From Caloramator australicus RC3 (GTDB lineage Bacteria; Bacillota; Clostridia; Clostridiales; Caloramatoraceae): DNA of 64,000 nucleotides. This document shows, in pieces, positions 1 to 8,764 of this stretch; within the stretch, counting starts at the first letter, position 1, and every line of letters starts with the position of its first letter. A program made the position numbers and the translations under genes. Location: positions 1-64,000 of the forward strand of contig NZ_CAKP01000096.1 in the NCBI RefSeq assembly GCF_000297115.1. The letters run 5' to 3'. Under the pieces are notes generated by a model. That model was not told where the DNA came from, searched no databases, and saw only the letters and a list, made by a program, of their open reading frames with translations.

Positions 1-1419
1 TTTTACAAGCATTTTTGATAAATATTTTATAAATACAAAGAAATTTTTGCCCTTTCCAGGGCCGTTTTGTCCCTTCTTCCACATCCAATTTGCCATCTTC
101 TTTAAATTAAAGCAAGCACAAACAAGCATCGCTTGCATGGACACTTTTTCTATCCCTCTTAGTGTTGTCCATCGCAAACCATGCTTCTCCTTCAAGTCGG
201 CAAATACCCTCTCTATGGTTTTGCTTCTATCTTTATATAGTTCTTTGCATTCGTATGTATGTCTCAAATGTTCTACTTCTTCTAGATATCCTTCCCATAT
301 ATGTCGATTGACTATTTTTGTGTGATTTTTACTGCTTGTGCACATGCTTAAATATGGGCAGTTCTTGCATACTTCCGGATTTGATTTGTATACCCTATAT
401 CCATCTCTGTTTGTTGTTGCGTATTCTAATATTTGATTGTTGGGACATATATAGCAATCATAGTATTCATCATAAACAAATTCTTTCTTTGGAAAATATC
501 CCTCCTTATGTTGTGGCCTCTTGTATGGCATGGATGGTAATATATTCCTATCTAATAATTCTTTGCATATATGAGGAGTCTTGTAGCCTGCATCTACTGC
601 TACTGCTCTTGGTCTCCCTACATTCTTTTCTACTTCGTTTAATATGTCCACAAACATTACACTATCATGAACATTTGCAGCTGTTAATATAGTCCCTAAT
701 ATCATTCCATTTTTGTCGCAGGCTGTATGTAGGGAAAAACCAAATTGATGCTCCTTTTCATTTTTATTTATCATTCCGCTATCTGGATCTGTTGTGCTCC
801 TCTTTACTTCTTTCATTTTTACATTTTCATTTTCAAAATCCAATGGCTTTAACCCATGATTTTCTCTATCTTCGTTTATTTCTTTTTCTAATGCTTCCTT
901 GTATGTTTTTGTTTGTTCTTCTACAAATACTTTCTCATATTTTTTCTTGTTAGCATTTGCTTTGATGTGGGTTGAATCTATAAATACAGCATCTATATTT
1001 ACTAATCCATATTCAATTGCCTGTTGTAATATTTTCTTAAATATTTTTTCAAACAAATCTGTTCCTTTGAACCTACGCTCATAATTTTTGCTAAATGTGC
1101 TAAAGTGGGGAATGTTGTCAGTAAGACCAAATCCTAGAAACCATCTGTATGCAACATTTGTTTCTATTTCTTTTATTGTTTGACGCATAGATTTTATACC
1201 AAACATATATTGAATTAAAACTATTTTAATTAATACAACAGGATCTATGCTTGGTCTTCCATTATCTAAGCAATACATGTCCTTTACAAGATCATATATA
1301 AAATCAAAATTGATAACTTTTTCTATTTTTCTAACTAAATGATCTTCTGGAACCAATTGATCAACAGAGATAAATTCTACTTGTTCTCTACGAGTTTTAT
1401 CTTTGTTGATTGTTAGCAT
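1..1419 (-). CDS. IS1182-family transposase, partial at window edge
   Basis: This is a DDE transposase of the IS1182 type. Reading the minus strand from the ATG at 1419-1417 gives 473 open codons with no stop before base 1, so the end lies just outside the window. Visible parts: an N-terminal DUF772-like region (DNGRPSIDPVVLIKI near residues 52-66), the first catalytic stretch VFIDSTHIKANANK, a central AVDAGYKTP with the second Asp, a Cys-rich patch (CPNNQ, CKNCPYLSMC), and a C-terminal TIERVFADLKEKHGLRW with the likely catalytic Glu. GGAGG at 1426-1430 sits 6 bases before the start, and a TATAAT -10 box can be read on the minus strand at 1449-1454. The frame looks intact, so the element may be active. 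Family assignment rests on motif recognition only. Confidence 0.9.
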   Translation of the reverse strand, partial: MLTINKDKTRREQVEFISVDQLVPEDHLVRKIEKVINFDFIYDLVKDMYCLDNGRPSIDPVVLIKIVLIQYMFGIKSMRQTIKEIETNVAYRWFLGFGLTDNIPHFSTFSKNYERRFKGTDLFEKIFKKILQQAIEYGLVNIDAVFIDSTHIKANANKKKYEKVFVEEQTKTYKEALEKEINEDRENHGLKPLDFENENVKMKEVKRSTTDPDSGMINKNEKEHQFGFSLHTACDKNGMILGTILTAANVHDSVMFVDILNEVEKNVGRPRAVAVDAGYKTPHICKELLDRNILPSMPYKRPQHKEGYFPKKEFVYDEYYDCYICPNNQILEYATTNRDGYRVYKSNPEVCKNCPYLSMCTSSKNHTKIVNRHIWEGYLEEVEHLRHTYECKELYKDRSKTIERVFADLKEKHGLRWTTLRGIEKVSMQAMLVCACFNLKKMANWMWKKGQNGPGKGKNFFVFIKYLSKMLVK

Positions 1420-1467
1420 ACTTATCCTCCTTTATTACTTCGTATATTATTATATTTCGACATAAAA

Positions 1468-1501
1468 AAAGAGAATCCTTTTTTTGCGATGGATTCTCTT
1501 T
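1468..1501 (-). terminator. Rho-independent terminator or IS-end hairpin
   Basis: An 11-bp perfect stem (AAAGAGAATCC with GGATTCTCTTT, 12-base loop) is followed on the minus strand by a run of seven T. It lies between the stop of the secreted-protein gene and the transposase promoter. It could end the upstream transcript, or be the transposon's own barrier against transcription from outside. Confidence 0.7.
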
Positions 1502-1507
1502 AAAAAA

Positions 1508-1972
1508 TTATACTTTGTCAACAGTCTGAATTTTTTTATTATTATCATAATATGTATCCAAATTATAAACAGAACTTATAACCCACTGGTCAATCCCTTG
1601 GTTAATCAATATATTTTTCATAATCTTATTCAGTGAATTTACATTTTTTGATCTATTGCTTAAACTAATCAAATTATTTTGTTTCAAATAAATTGATAGT
1701 TTTTTTCCTTCGTATGTTTCTTTATCCATGATTGCATCTATAAATCCATTTGAGAATTCTGCTATGTTTTTATCCCCAAAAAAATTAATATCTATCAATT
1801 TTTTGTTAGTATATTTATCAAGATTAGAGTAAACAAGATGAGAAAAGAAAGCACATTTTAAGTGATCGTTGGAACCTAATGTTGTTGCTGCAAATATGAA
1901 TTGTTGGTTAAAAACAAGAGATAATGTTAAAATTAGAATGAAAACAAATGATTTTGATAATATTTTTCGCAT
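1508..1972 (-). CDS. Secreted protein of unknown function, possibly truncated by the IS
   Basis: The product is 154 residues and I do not recognise the family. The start at 1972 is chosen because AGGAGG lies 7 bases upstream; a longer TTG reading has no such site. The first ~29 residues form a signal peptide: MRKILSK, a long hydrophobic core, then a plausible cleavage after FAA. The rest is polar and lysine/asparagine-rich, with no cysteine motif and no clear catalytic signature. The last codons (QTVDKV, stop) lie directly beside the transposon-side hairpin, so the natural C-terminus may have been lost and replaced by insertion-sequence DNA. That is inference. Confidence 0.6.
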   Translation of the reverse strand: MRKILSKSFVFILILTLSLVFNQQFIFAATTLGSNDHLKCAFFSHLVYSNLDKYTNKKLIDINFFGDKNIAEFSNGFIDAIMDKETYEGKKLSIYLKQNNLISLSNRSKNVNSLNKIMKNILINQGIDQWVISSVYNLDTYYDNNKKIQTVDKV

Positions 1973-2017
1973 ATAAAGACCTCCTGTCAATATACAATTG
2001 TTTGATAACTATTATGC

Positions 2018-2030
2018 AGGGGTTACCCCT
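2018..2030. promoter_or_regulatory. Short palindrome upstream of the secreted-protein gene
   Basis: AGGGGTTACCCCT is an inverted repeat around a central T, about 45 bases upstream of the start at 1972. It is the only G/C-rich patch in an A/T-rich leader and could be an operator. No regulator is evident nearby. Confidence 0.3.
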
Positions 2031-2050
2031 ATTAAAAAAATTATTAGAAT

Positions 2051-2080
2051 AAAAAAAGCCCGGCATTTGCCGGACTTTTT
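2051..2080 (-). terminator. Rho-independent terminator of the permease gene
   Basis: On the minus strand AAGTCCGGC pairs with GCCGGGCTT (one G-U pair, AAAT loop) and is followed by a T-run. It begins just after the permease stop codon at 2082-2084. Confidence 0.85.
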
Positions 2081-2081
2081 A

Positions 2082-3599
2082 TTATGCAGCTTTGTTAGCC
2101 TTATTAGCTACCTTCTTTTCATATCTTCCATATATTGCAAGTGCAATGATTGAGAAGAAGATTGGTCCTGCTACTGACCAGAATGTTGTTAGCTTATCTC
2201 CTTGAAGCGCTGGTTCAAGAACAGTAAAGAAGTTAGCAAAACCAACTGTTAAAGTAACGATTACTGTCCAGATTAATGCGCTGTTGTAGCTTTTGAATAC
2301 TTCAAATGGCTTATGAATGTTAGTATTCTTCTTAAATGGAGCAAATGCATAAGAGATAAACATATATGGTAATGTCATACCTACGTTAGTCATCATAACA
2401 AGAATATCAAAGAATTTTGCCATAGAGTCTCCACCGAAGGAAACAAGTGCTATCATTATAGCAACTGTGATACCTTGAACCCACATAGCAAACTTTGGCA
2501 TTCCATCCTTAACTTCGCCAAATCTTCCTGGCCAAAGTTCTGCAGGAGTTCCTTCGATCATTTGCTTAAGTGGTGCGTAAGTTAATGTGAAGAATGCACC
2601 TGTTATTGAAAGGAATACTGAAAGTCCTATGAATCTAGCAATCCATTGTCCCATTGCAATTGCTGTAGCTTCGCTTGTGCCTAATGCCATACCAATTTGG
2701 TAACCAAGGTTACCCATTATAACGTAGCTTGCATTTCCAAGATGAACGCCATCAACATTTATAACCTTTGCCCAGTTTGTGAATATACCAACAAGGAAAA
2801 TACCTAATGAATAACCAACTGAAATTATAGCAGCTGAAATTGCAATTCCCATTGGTAGAGTCTTTTCAGGATTTTCAGTTTGGTCAACAAGACCACTTGC
2901 AACTTCAATTCCACCATAAGCAAATATAGCATAAACTACGAATGCAAGACCAGCTAAGACATTTCCAGCATACTTTGGATTTGGTGATTGAGTAAATGTT
3001 GAAAGTCCAACTATTGGTTCAGCAAGGTGTCCTTTATTTAATATTAAAACAAGTAGTGCACCTACCCAAAGTAAGATGTTTAATGCAGCAACTGCTGATC
3101 CACCAAGTGAAGTTACCTTCTTAATCTTTTCAAGTCCCTTTGATGAAAGGTAAGTTACGAAAAGTATCCATAGAATACCTAAAACACCAAGAAGTTTTGG
3201 TCCTTGTAAACCAAGGAATGCCCAGCTCTTAGTAGTGTCCTTACCAAAAATAGCGTTTGAAAGTGGAACCCAAATACCAGATGATACGTTAACCATCCAA
3301 ATGATGTATGAAGCATACCACATGAAGGTTCCAACGAATGCAAACTTAGGTCCTACTGACTTTTCCATCCATGAATAAATTCCACCCTTTTCATCCTTGA
3401 AGGCAGCACCGAATTCTGCCATCATAAGAGCGAATGGAACGAAGAATGTTATAGCTGAAAGAATATACCATGGAATAGCAGCGTATCCCATCTTGTAGAA
3501 GGATCTTGGAATGTTGTTAAAGCCATACACGGAAGTAAAGATCATAAGAATTAATGATACCAATGTTAACTTTTGGCCTTTATTTGGACCGTGTGACAT
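2082..3599 (-). CDS. yjeM: APC-superfamily amino-acid permease, YjeM-like
   Basis: The product is a 505-residue inner-membrane transporter with about a dozen hydrophobic segments. The start is typical of the glutamate/GABA-antiporter branch of the APC superfamily, with a short polar N-terminus, then a first helix containing SVYGFNNIPRSF, and AEFGAAFKDEKGGIYSWMEK between helices 2 and 3. The closest family I recognise is E. coli YjeM. The substrate is not established. Divergence from a histidine-degradation operon makes an amino acid likely, but glutamate/GABA-type exchange is equally possible. The ATG at 3599 has GGGGAGG close upstream, a promoter is visible at 3641-3668, and a terminator follows the stop. 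Confidence 0.85.
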   Translation of the reverse strand: MSHGPNKGQKLTLVSLILMIFTSVYGFNNIPRSFYKMGYAAIPWYILSAITFFVPFALMMAEFGAAFKDEKGGIYSWMEKSVGPKFAFVGTFMWYASYIIWMVNVSSGIWVPLSNAIFGKDTTKSWAFLGLQGPKLLGVLGILWILFVTYLSSKGLEKIKKVTSLGGSAVAALNILLWVGALLVLILNKGHLAEPIVGLSTFTQSPNPKYAGNVLAGLAFVVYAIFAYGGIEVASGLVDQTENPEKTLPMGIAISAAIISVGYSLGIFLVGIFTNWAKVINVDGVHLGNASYVIMGNLGYQIGMALGTSEATAIAMGQWIARFIGLSVFLSITGAFFTLTYAPLKQMIEGTPAELWPGRFGEVKDGMPKFAMWVQGITVAIMIALVSFGGDSMAKFFDILVMMTNVGMTLPYMFISYAFAPFKKNTNIHKPFEVFKSYNSALIWTVIVTLTVGFANFFTVLEPALQGDKLTTFWSVAGPIFFSIIALAIYGRYEKKVANKANKAA

Positions 3600-3640
3600 T
3601 ATAAAACCTCCCCTTTTTTACATTTTGTTCACAAATATAC

Positions 3641-3668
3641 ATTATACCTAAATCGACAATAAAATCAA
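3641..3668 (-). promoter_or_regulatory. Sigma-A-type promoter for the permease
   Basis: On the minus strand TTGATT (3668-3663) and TATAAT (3646-3641) are separated by 16 bases, about 40 bases upstream of the permease start. Confidence 0.65.
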
Positions 3669-3998
3669 TAATTCTACAAAAAGTAGTAAAATTCTGTAAA
3701 TTTAATAAATTTAGACTAATGGGAAAAAATAAGAAGGTGTTATCAAAAAAATCTTAAAAAATGAATAATAACAAGGTTTAGAACAAAAAAATGCATTATA
3801 AAAACAATATGATGTCTATTTTTTGAAAAAACAAAATTAAAATATTATTGACTTAAATCTTTAAATGATATTTTAATAAACATTAAAAATACATTTTACT
3901 TCATAATTAATTCATAATCTTAAAATAATCTTTAGACGATTTTTAGACACTTAAAATGTAAAATATAAACAAAGAAATAAAAAGAAAGGGGTAGGGTT
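3669..3998. other. A/T-rich intergenic leader upstream of fhs
   Basis: No gene is seen in these ~330 bases. TTGACT at 3848-3853 with an A/T-rich -10-like stretch near 3871-3877 is a weak candidate promoter for the fhs operon. No riboswitch or T-box structure could be recognised by eye. Confidence 0.4.
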
Positions 3999-5681
3999 AT
4001 GGAAGTTAGAGTTCCAAGTGATATTGAGATTGCACAAAGTGCAAAGTTAAAACCCATAATGGATATAGCAAAAGATTGGGGGATCGAAGAGGATGAAGTA
4101 GAATTATACGGAAAATATAAGGCAAAAATTTCCCTTGATATTTTTAAGAGATTAAAGGATAAACCAAACGGAAAATTAATTCTAGTCACAGCGATAAATC
4201 CAACTCCAGCTGGAGAAGGAAAGTCAACAACTACTGTAGGACTTGGTCAAGCTCTTAATAAGATAGGCAAAAAGGCAATAATAGCTTTAAGAGAACCTTC
4301 CTTAGGCCCAGTTTTTGGTGTAAAGGGAGGTGCAGCAGGTGGAGGATACGCACAGGTTGTTCCAATGGAGGATATAAACTTACATTTTACAGGCGATATG
4401 CACGCTATAACTGCAGCTCATAACTTGGTTTCAGCTGCTATAGATAACCACATCCATCAAGGAAATACCCTTGGAATAGATCCAAGACAAATAGTTTGGA
4501 AAAGAGTTCTTGATATGAATGATAGAGCACTAAGGCAAATCGTTGTTGGACTTGGCGGAAAGGCAAATGGATTCCCAAGGGAAGACGGATTTATGATTAC
4601 AGTTGCATCAGAAGTTATGGCAGCTCTCTGCCTTGCAAGCGACCTTATGGACTTAAAGGAAAGATTTGCAAGAATGGTTGTTGCCTATACATACGATGGA
4701 AAGCCAGTTACAATAAGAGACTTAAATGTTCAAGGAGCAATGGCAGTTTTGATGAAGGATGCAATAAAGCCTAACCTCGTGCAGACTCTTGAAAATACAC
4801 CAGCCCTAATCCATGGAGGACCTTTTGCAAATATAGCCCATGGTGCAAACAGTATAATAGCAACAAAGCTTGGATTGAAACTTGCAGATTATCTTGTAAC
4901 GGAGGCAGGTTTTGGTGCTGACCTTGGTGCAGAAAAGTTCTTTGACATAGTTTGCCGTTATGCTGGCTTTAGACCAGATGCAGTTGTAATAGTTGCAACA
5001 ATAAGGGCTCTTAAGATGCATGGTGGAGTTGCAAAGCAAGATCTTTCAAAAGAAAACTTAGAAGCTCTTGAAAAGGGATTTGAAAACCTTGAAAGACACG
5101 TTGAAAACGTAAGAAAATTTGGTCTTCCTGTCTTAGTTGCGATAAACAGATTTGTAAGCGATACAGAGGCTGAAATTGAACTTCTCCATAAATTGTGCCA
5201 AAAGATCAATGTAGAAGTTTCATTAAACGAAGTTTGGGCAAAGGGCGGCGAAGGCGGAATTGACATGGCAAATAAATTAGTAAACCTTGTAGAAAACAAC
5301 AAGCCTAACTTTAACTATTTATATGATATTAATCTCTCAATAGTTGAAAAGGTAAATAAGATTGCAAAGGAAATTTATAGAGCAAATGGTGCAACATTTA
5401 CAGCACAAGCAATGAAACAGGTTCAAAAGATAGAGGAACTTGGACTTGATAAGCTACCAATTTGTATGGCAAAAACTCAATATTCCTTCTCAGATAATCC
5501 TTCATTACTTGGTGCACCAAAGGATTTTGATATAACAGTTAAAGAAGTTAGACTTTCTGCCGGTGCAGGATTTATAGTAGTTCTAACAGGGGATATTATG
5601 ACAATGCCAGGACTTCCAAAGGTGCCTGCAGCTGAAAAGATAGATATAGATGAAAACGGCAATATAGTAGGGTTATTTTAA
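3999..5681 (+). CDS. fhs: Formate--tetrahydrofolate ligase
   Basis: This enzyme interconverts formate, tetrahydrofolate and ATP with 10-formyl-THF. The product is 560 residues, close to the family's usual ~556. The P-loop TPAGEGKST is at about residues 69-77, with [16 protein letters not shown] and [16 protein letters not shown] downstream as in the family, and the C-terminus ends [18 protein letters not shown]. It is the first gene of the hut operon. In that setting it probably runs in reverse, making ATP and formate from the formyl group derived from histidine. The methylene/methenyl-THF enzyme FolD needed between FchA and Fhs is not in this window. AAGGGGTAGGG precedes the ATG. Confidence 0.97.
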   Translation: MEVRVPSDIEIAQSAKLKPIMDIAKDWGIEEDEVELYGKYKAKISLDIFKRLKDKPNGKLILVTAINPTPAGEGKSTTTVGLGQALNKIGKKAIIALREPSLGPVFGVKGGAAGGGYAQVVPMEDINLHFTGDMHAITAAHNLVSAAIDNHIHQGNTLGIDPRQIVWKRVLDMNDRALRQIVVGLGGKANGFPREDGFMITVASEVMAALCLASDLMDLKERFARMVVAYTYDGKPVTIRDLNVQGAMAVLMKDAIKPNLVQTLENTPALIHGGPFANIAHGANSIIATKLGLKLADYLVTEAGFGADLGAEKFFDIVCRYAGFRPDAVVIVATIRALKMHGGVAKQDLSKENLEALEKGFENLERHVENVRKFGLPVLVAINRFVSDTEAEIELLHKLCQKINVEVSLNEVWAKGGEGGIDMANKLVNLVENNKPNFNYLYDINLSIVEKVNKIAKEIYRANGATFTAQAMKQVQKIEELGLDKLPICMAKTQYSFSDNPSLLGAPKDFDITVKEVRLSAGAGFIVVLTGDIMTMPGLPKVPAAEKIDIDENGNIVGLF

Positions 5682-5682
5682 A

Positions 5683-5760
5683 GTGACAGGCACTTAAGAT
5701 TTAAGATTTTTACATTTAGAAACTTAAACTAAGGTGCCAGGCATCTAAAATTAAGATTTT
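5683..5760 (+). repeat. Two imperfect direct repeats between fhs and hutU
   Basis: GTGACAGGCACTTAAGATTT at 5683-5702 (continuing AAGATTTTT to 5711) and GTGCCAGGCATCTAAAATTA at 5734-5753 (continuing AGATTTT to 5760) are near copies about 50 bases apart. The GTGNCAGGCA core resembles dispersed intergenic repeats seen in other bacteria. The role is unknown. Confidence 0.6.
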
Positions 5761-5773
5761 GAGAGGTGATACA

Positions 5774-7807
5774 ATGATAACGAACTTGGACATAAAAAGC
5801 GCAATGAAAATAAAGCTTGACGAAATACCTGAATATCCTAAATTTGTTGAAGGTATAAGAAGAGCACCAAGCAGAGGATTTAGGCTAACAAGGGAACAGA
5901 CTGAAATCGCCCTTAAAAATGCCCTAAGATACATTCCAGAAGAATATCATGAAATGCTTGCACCAGAGTTTATGGAAGAATTATTAACAAGAGGAAGGAT
6001 TTACGGTTATAGATTTAGACCGGAAGGCAACATCAAGGCAAAGCCAATCCATGAATATAAAGGAAACTGTATAGAAGGTAAGGCCTTCCAAGTTATGATA
6101 GATAACAACCTTGACTTTGATGTGGCGCTTTATCCATATGAGCTTGTAACATACGGTGAAACAGGTTCTGTATGCCACAACTGGATGCAGTATAGGTTAA
6201 TTAAAAAATATCTTGAGGTTATGACTCAAGACCAAACACTTGTTGTTGCATCAGGACATCCTGTTGGTCTTTTTAGATCAAAGCCAGATGCCCCAAGGGT
6301 AATTATAACAAACGCCCTTATGGTTGGTATGTTTGACAATCCAAATGATTGGGAAATTGCTGAAGAGATGGGCGTTGCTAACTACGGACAGATGACTGCC
6401 GGCGGATGGATGTATATAGGACCTCAAGGTATCGTTCACGGAACATACAATACAATACTTAATGCAGGAAGATTAAAGCTTGGCCTTGGCCATGATGCAG
6501 ACCTTAGAGGAAGACTTTTCGTGTCCTCAGGTCTTGGAGGAATGTCAGGTGCACAGCCAAAGGCAGTTGAAATTGCAAACGGAGTTGGAATCATAGCTGA
6601 AGTTGACTACTCAAGAATAATGACAAGATACAACCAAGGCTGGGTAAAATATATCTCATCAGATCTTGATGAAGTATTTAGGGTTGCAAAGGAACATCTT
6701 GATAAAAAAGAACCTATATCAATTGCTTACTATGGAAATGTAGTTGACCTTCTTGAATATATAGTAAAGAACAACATCCACGTTGATTTATTATCAGACC
6801 AAACCTCCTGCCATGCGGTATATGAGGGAGGATATTGCCCACAGGGACTTACATTTGAAGAAAGAACAAAGCTTCTTGAAACCGATAGAGAAAAGTTTAA
6901 AGAATTAGTAGATAGAAGCCTTAGAAGACATTATGAACTTATAAAAATACTTGTTGAAAGAGGAACTTACTTCTTTGACTATGGTAACTCCTTCATGAAG
7001 GCAGTTTATGACGCTGGAGTTAAGGAAATTGCAAGGGGTGGCGATCCAAAGAATGGATTTATATTCCCATCCTATGTTGAAGACATAATGGGACCAATGC
7101 TCTTTGACTATGGCTATGGACCATTCAGATGGGTATGTCTAAGCGGCAGTGAAGAAGACCTAAGAAAGACCGACAGAGCTGCTATGGAATGCATAGATCC
7201 AAACAGAAGGCCACAGGATAGAGACAACTGGATATGGATCAGGGATGCAGAAAAGAATAGGCTTGTTGTTGGAACAAAGGCAAGAATTCTATACCAAGAC
7301 GCAGAAGGAAGAACAAGAATAGCCCTTAAGTTTAACGAAATGGTAAGAAAGGGAGAAGTAGGTCCTATAATGCTCGGGCGTGACCACCACGATGTATCAG
7401 GAACTGACTCACCATTTAGAGAAACAGCTAACATTAAGGATGGTAGCAACATAATGGCTGATATGGCAACCCACTGCTTTGCAGGAAATGCAGCAAGAGG
7501 AATGAGCCTTGTTGCCCTCCACAACGGTGGCGGTGTTGGAATTGGAAAGTCAATAAACGGTGGATTTGGCCTTGTGCTTGATGGAAGCTTAAGAGTAGAT
7601 GAGATAATAAAGAGTGCTATGATGTGGGATGTTATGGGAGGAGTTGCAAGAAGAGCTTGGGCGAGAAACGAACATGCAATTGAAGTTTCAGTGGAACACA
7701 ACAAAAAGAGCACAACAGATCATATTACACTCCCTTATCTTGCAGACGATGGCCTTGTAAAGGAAGTTGTTGACTTTGCATTTAAAAAGCATGGAATAGA
7801 TAGATAA
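5774..7807 (+). CDS. hutU: Urocanate hydratase (urocanase)
   Basis: This enzyme converts urocanate to imidazolonepropionate, the second step of histidine degradation, using tightly bound NAD. The product is 677 residues from the ATG at 5774, which has AGAGGTG 5 bases upstream; an in-frame TTG at 5759 overlaps that site and is rejected. Family signatures include YGQMTAGGWMYIGPQGIVHG, the Gly-rich SSGLGGMSGAQ, SDQTSCHAVYEGGYCPQGL and a C-terminal HNGGGVGIGKSINGG. The length matches the long clostridial form rather than the ~550-residue form of Bacillus. Histidine ammonia-lyase (hutH) is not in the window, so urocanate must come from a gene elsewhere. Confidence 0.96.
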   Translation: MITNLDIKSAMKIKLDEIPEYPKFVEGIRRAPSRGFRLTREQTEIALKNALRYIPEEYHEMLAPEFMEELLTRGRIYGYRFRPEGNIKAKPIHEYKGNCIEGKAFQVMIDNNLDFDVALYPYELVTYGETGSVCHNWMQYRLIKKYLEVMTQDQTLVVASGHPVGLFRSKPDAPRVIITNALMVGMFDNPNDWEIAEEMGVANYGQMTAGGWMYIGPQGIVHGTYNTILNAGRLKLGLGHDADLRGRLFVSSGLGGMSGAQPKAVEIANGVGIIAEVDYSRIMTRYNQGWVKYISSDLDEVFRVAKEHLDKKEPISIAYYGNVVDLLEYIVKNNIHVDLLSDQTSCHAVYEGGYCPQGLTFEERTKLLETDREKFKELVDRSLRRHYELIKILVERGTYFFDYGNSFMKAVYDAGVKEIARGGDPKNGFIFPSYVEDIMGPMLFDYGYGPFRWVCLSGSEEDLRKTDRAAMECIDPNRRPQDRDNWIWIRDAEKNRLVVGTKARILYQDAEGRTRIALKFNEMVRKGEVGPIMLGRDHHDVSGTDSPFRETANIKDGSNIMADMATHCFAGNAARGMSLVALHNGGGVGIGKSINGGFGLVLDGSLRVDEIIKSAMMWDVMGGVARRAWARNEHAIEVSVEHNKKSTTDHITLPYLADDGLVKEVVDFAFKKHGIDR

Positions 7808-7809
7808 TA

Positions 7810-7830
7810 GGATGGGCCATTGGCCCATCC
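7810..7830 (+). other. Intercistronic hairpin between hutU and ftcD
   Basis: GGATGGGCC pairs perfectly with GGCCCATCC around a 3-base loop. There is no T-run after it, so it is more likely an mRNA stability or processing element than a terminator. ftcD follows 28 bases later. Confidence 0.7.
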
Positions 7831-7857
7831 AATATTTAAAGGAAAGGAGCAATCATT

Positions 7858-8760
7858 ATGGCAATGACAAAAATAGTTGAATGTGTTCCAAATTTTAGCG
7901 AAGGAAGGGACCTTGATAAAATTGAAAAAATAGTTAATCCTTTTAGAGGAAAAGAAGGAGTAAAACTTCTTGATTACAGCAGAGACGTTGACCACAATAG
8001 AGTTGTTGTAACTGTAGTTGGAGAACCACAGGCGGTTAAAGAGGCTATGCTTGAGGCAATGGGAGTTGCAATTGAAGTTATAGATATGAGAAACCATAAG
8101 GGAGAACATCCAAGAATGGGAGCAGTTGACGTTGTTCCATTTATCCCTGTAAAAAATATGACTATGACTGAAGCCGTTGAACTTTCAAAGGAATTTGCAA
8201 GGGAAGCATCAGAAAAATATAACCTTCCAATCTTCCTTTATGAAAAGTCAGCAACAAGTCCTGATAGGGAAAACCTTGCAAACATTAGAAAGGGCGAATT
8301 TGAAGGAATGTTTGAAAAGATAAAGCAGCCTGAATGGAAACCTGATTTTGGACCTCAAGAGGTGCATCCAACGGCTGGAGTTACAGCAGTTGGTGCAAGA
8401 ATGCCACTTGTTGCCTTTAACGTAAATCTTGGAACAAACAACATAGAAATTGCTAACAAAATTGCAAGAAATGTTCGTTTCCTAAATGGAGGATTAAGAT
8501 ACTGTAAAGCGATAGGAGTAGAGCTTAAGGATAGAGGTATTGTTCAAGTTTCGATGAACATGACCGACTATACAAAGACAGCCCTTTACAGAGCCTTTGA
8601 ACTTATTAAGGTTGAGGCAAGAAGATATGGAGTTCCTGTTATAGGCAGCGAAATAATAGGCCTTGTTCCTATGGAAGCTTTAATCGATACTGCAGTTTAT
8701 TATCTTGGGGTAGAAGATTTCTCAATGGACCAGATTCTTGAAAACAGAATTATGGAGTGA
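7858..8760 (+). CDS. ftcD: Glutamate formimidoyltransferase
   Basis: It transfers the formimino group of N-formiminoglutamate to tetrahydrofolate, giving glutamate and 5-formimino-THF. The product is 300 residues, the size of the stand-alone bacterial transferase; the vertebrate enzyme is fused to the cyclodeaminase that is encoded separately here (fchA). Motifs: KIVECVPNFSEGRD at the N-terminus, DYSRDVDHNRVVVT, NHKGEHPRMGAVDVVPFIP and HPTAGVTAVGARMPLVAFNV. AAAGGAAAGGAG precedes the ATG. It is the third gene of the hut operon, and the stop is 4 bases before the hutI start. Confidence 0.96.
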   Translation: MAMTKIVECVPNFSEGRDLDKIEKIVNPFRGKEGVKLLDYSRDVDHNRVVVTVVGEPQAVKEAMLEAMGVAIEVIDMRNHKGEHPRMGAVDVVPFIPVKNMTMTEAVELSKEFAREASEKYNLPIFLYEKSATSPDRENLANIRKGEFEGMFEKIKQPEWKPDFGPQEVHPTAGVTAVGARMPLVAFNVNLGTNNIEIANKIARNVRFLNGGLRYCKAIGVELKDRGIVQVSMNMTDYTKTALYRAFELIKVEARRYGVPVIGSEIIGLVPMEALIDTAVYYLGVEDFSMDQILENRIME

Positions 8761-8764
8761 TAAT

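Noticed and set aside
47..1084. Open plus-strand frames over the transposase region
   Set aside because: They are antisense shadows. The minus strand holds one continuous 473-codon transposase frame with a ribosome site.
5681..5773. Terminator between fhs and hutU
   Set aside because: No G/C-rich stem followed by a T-run was found; only the direct repeats are present.
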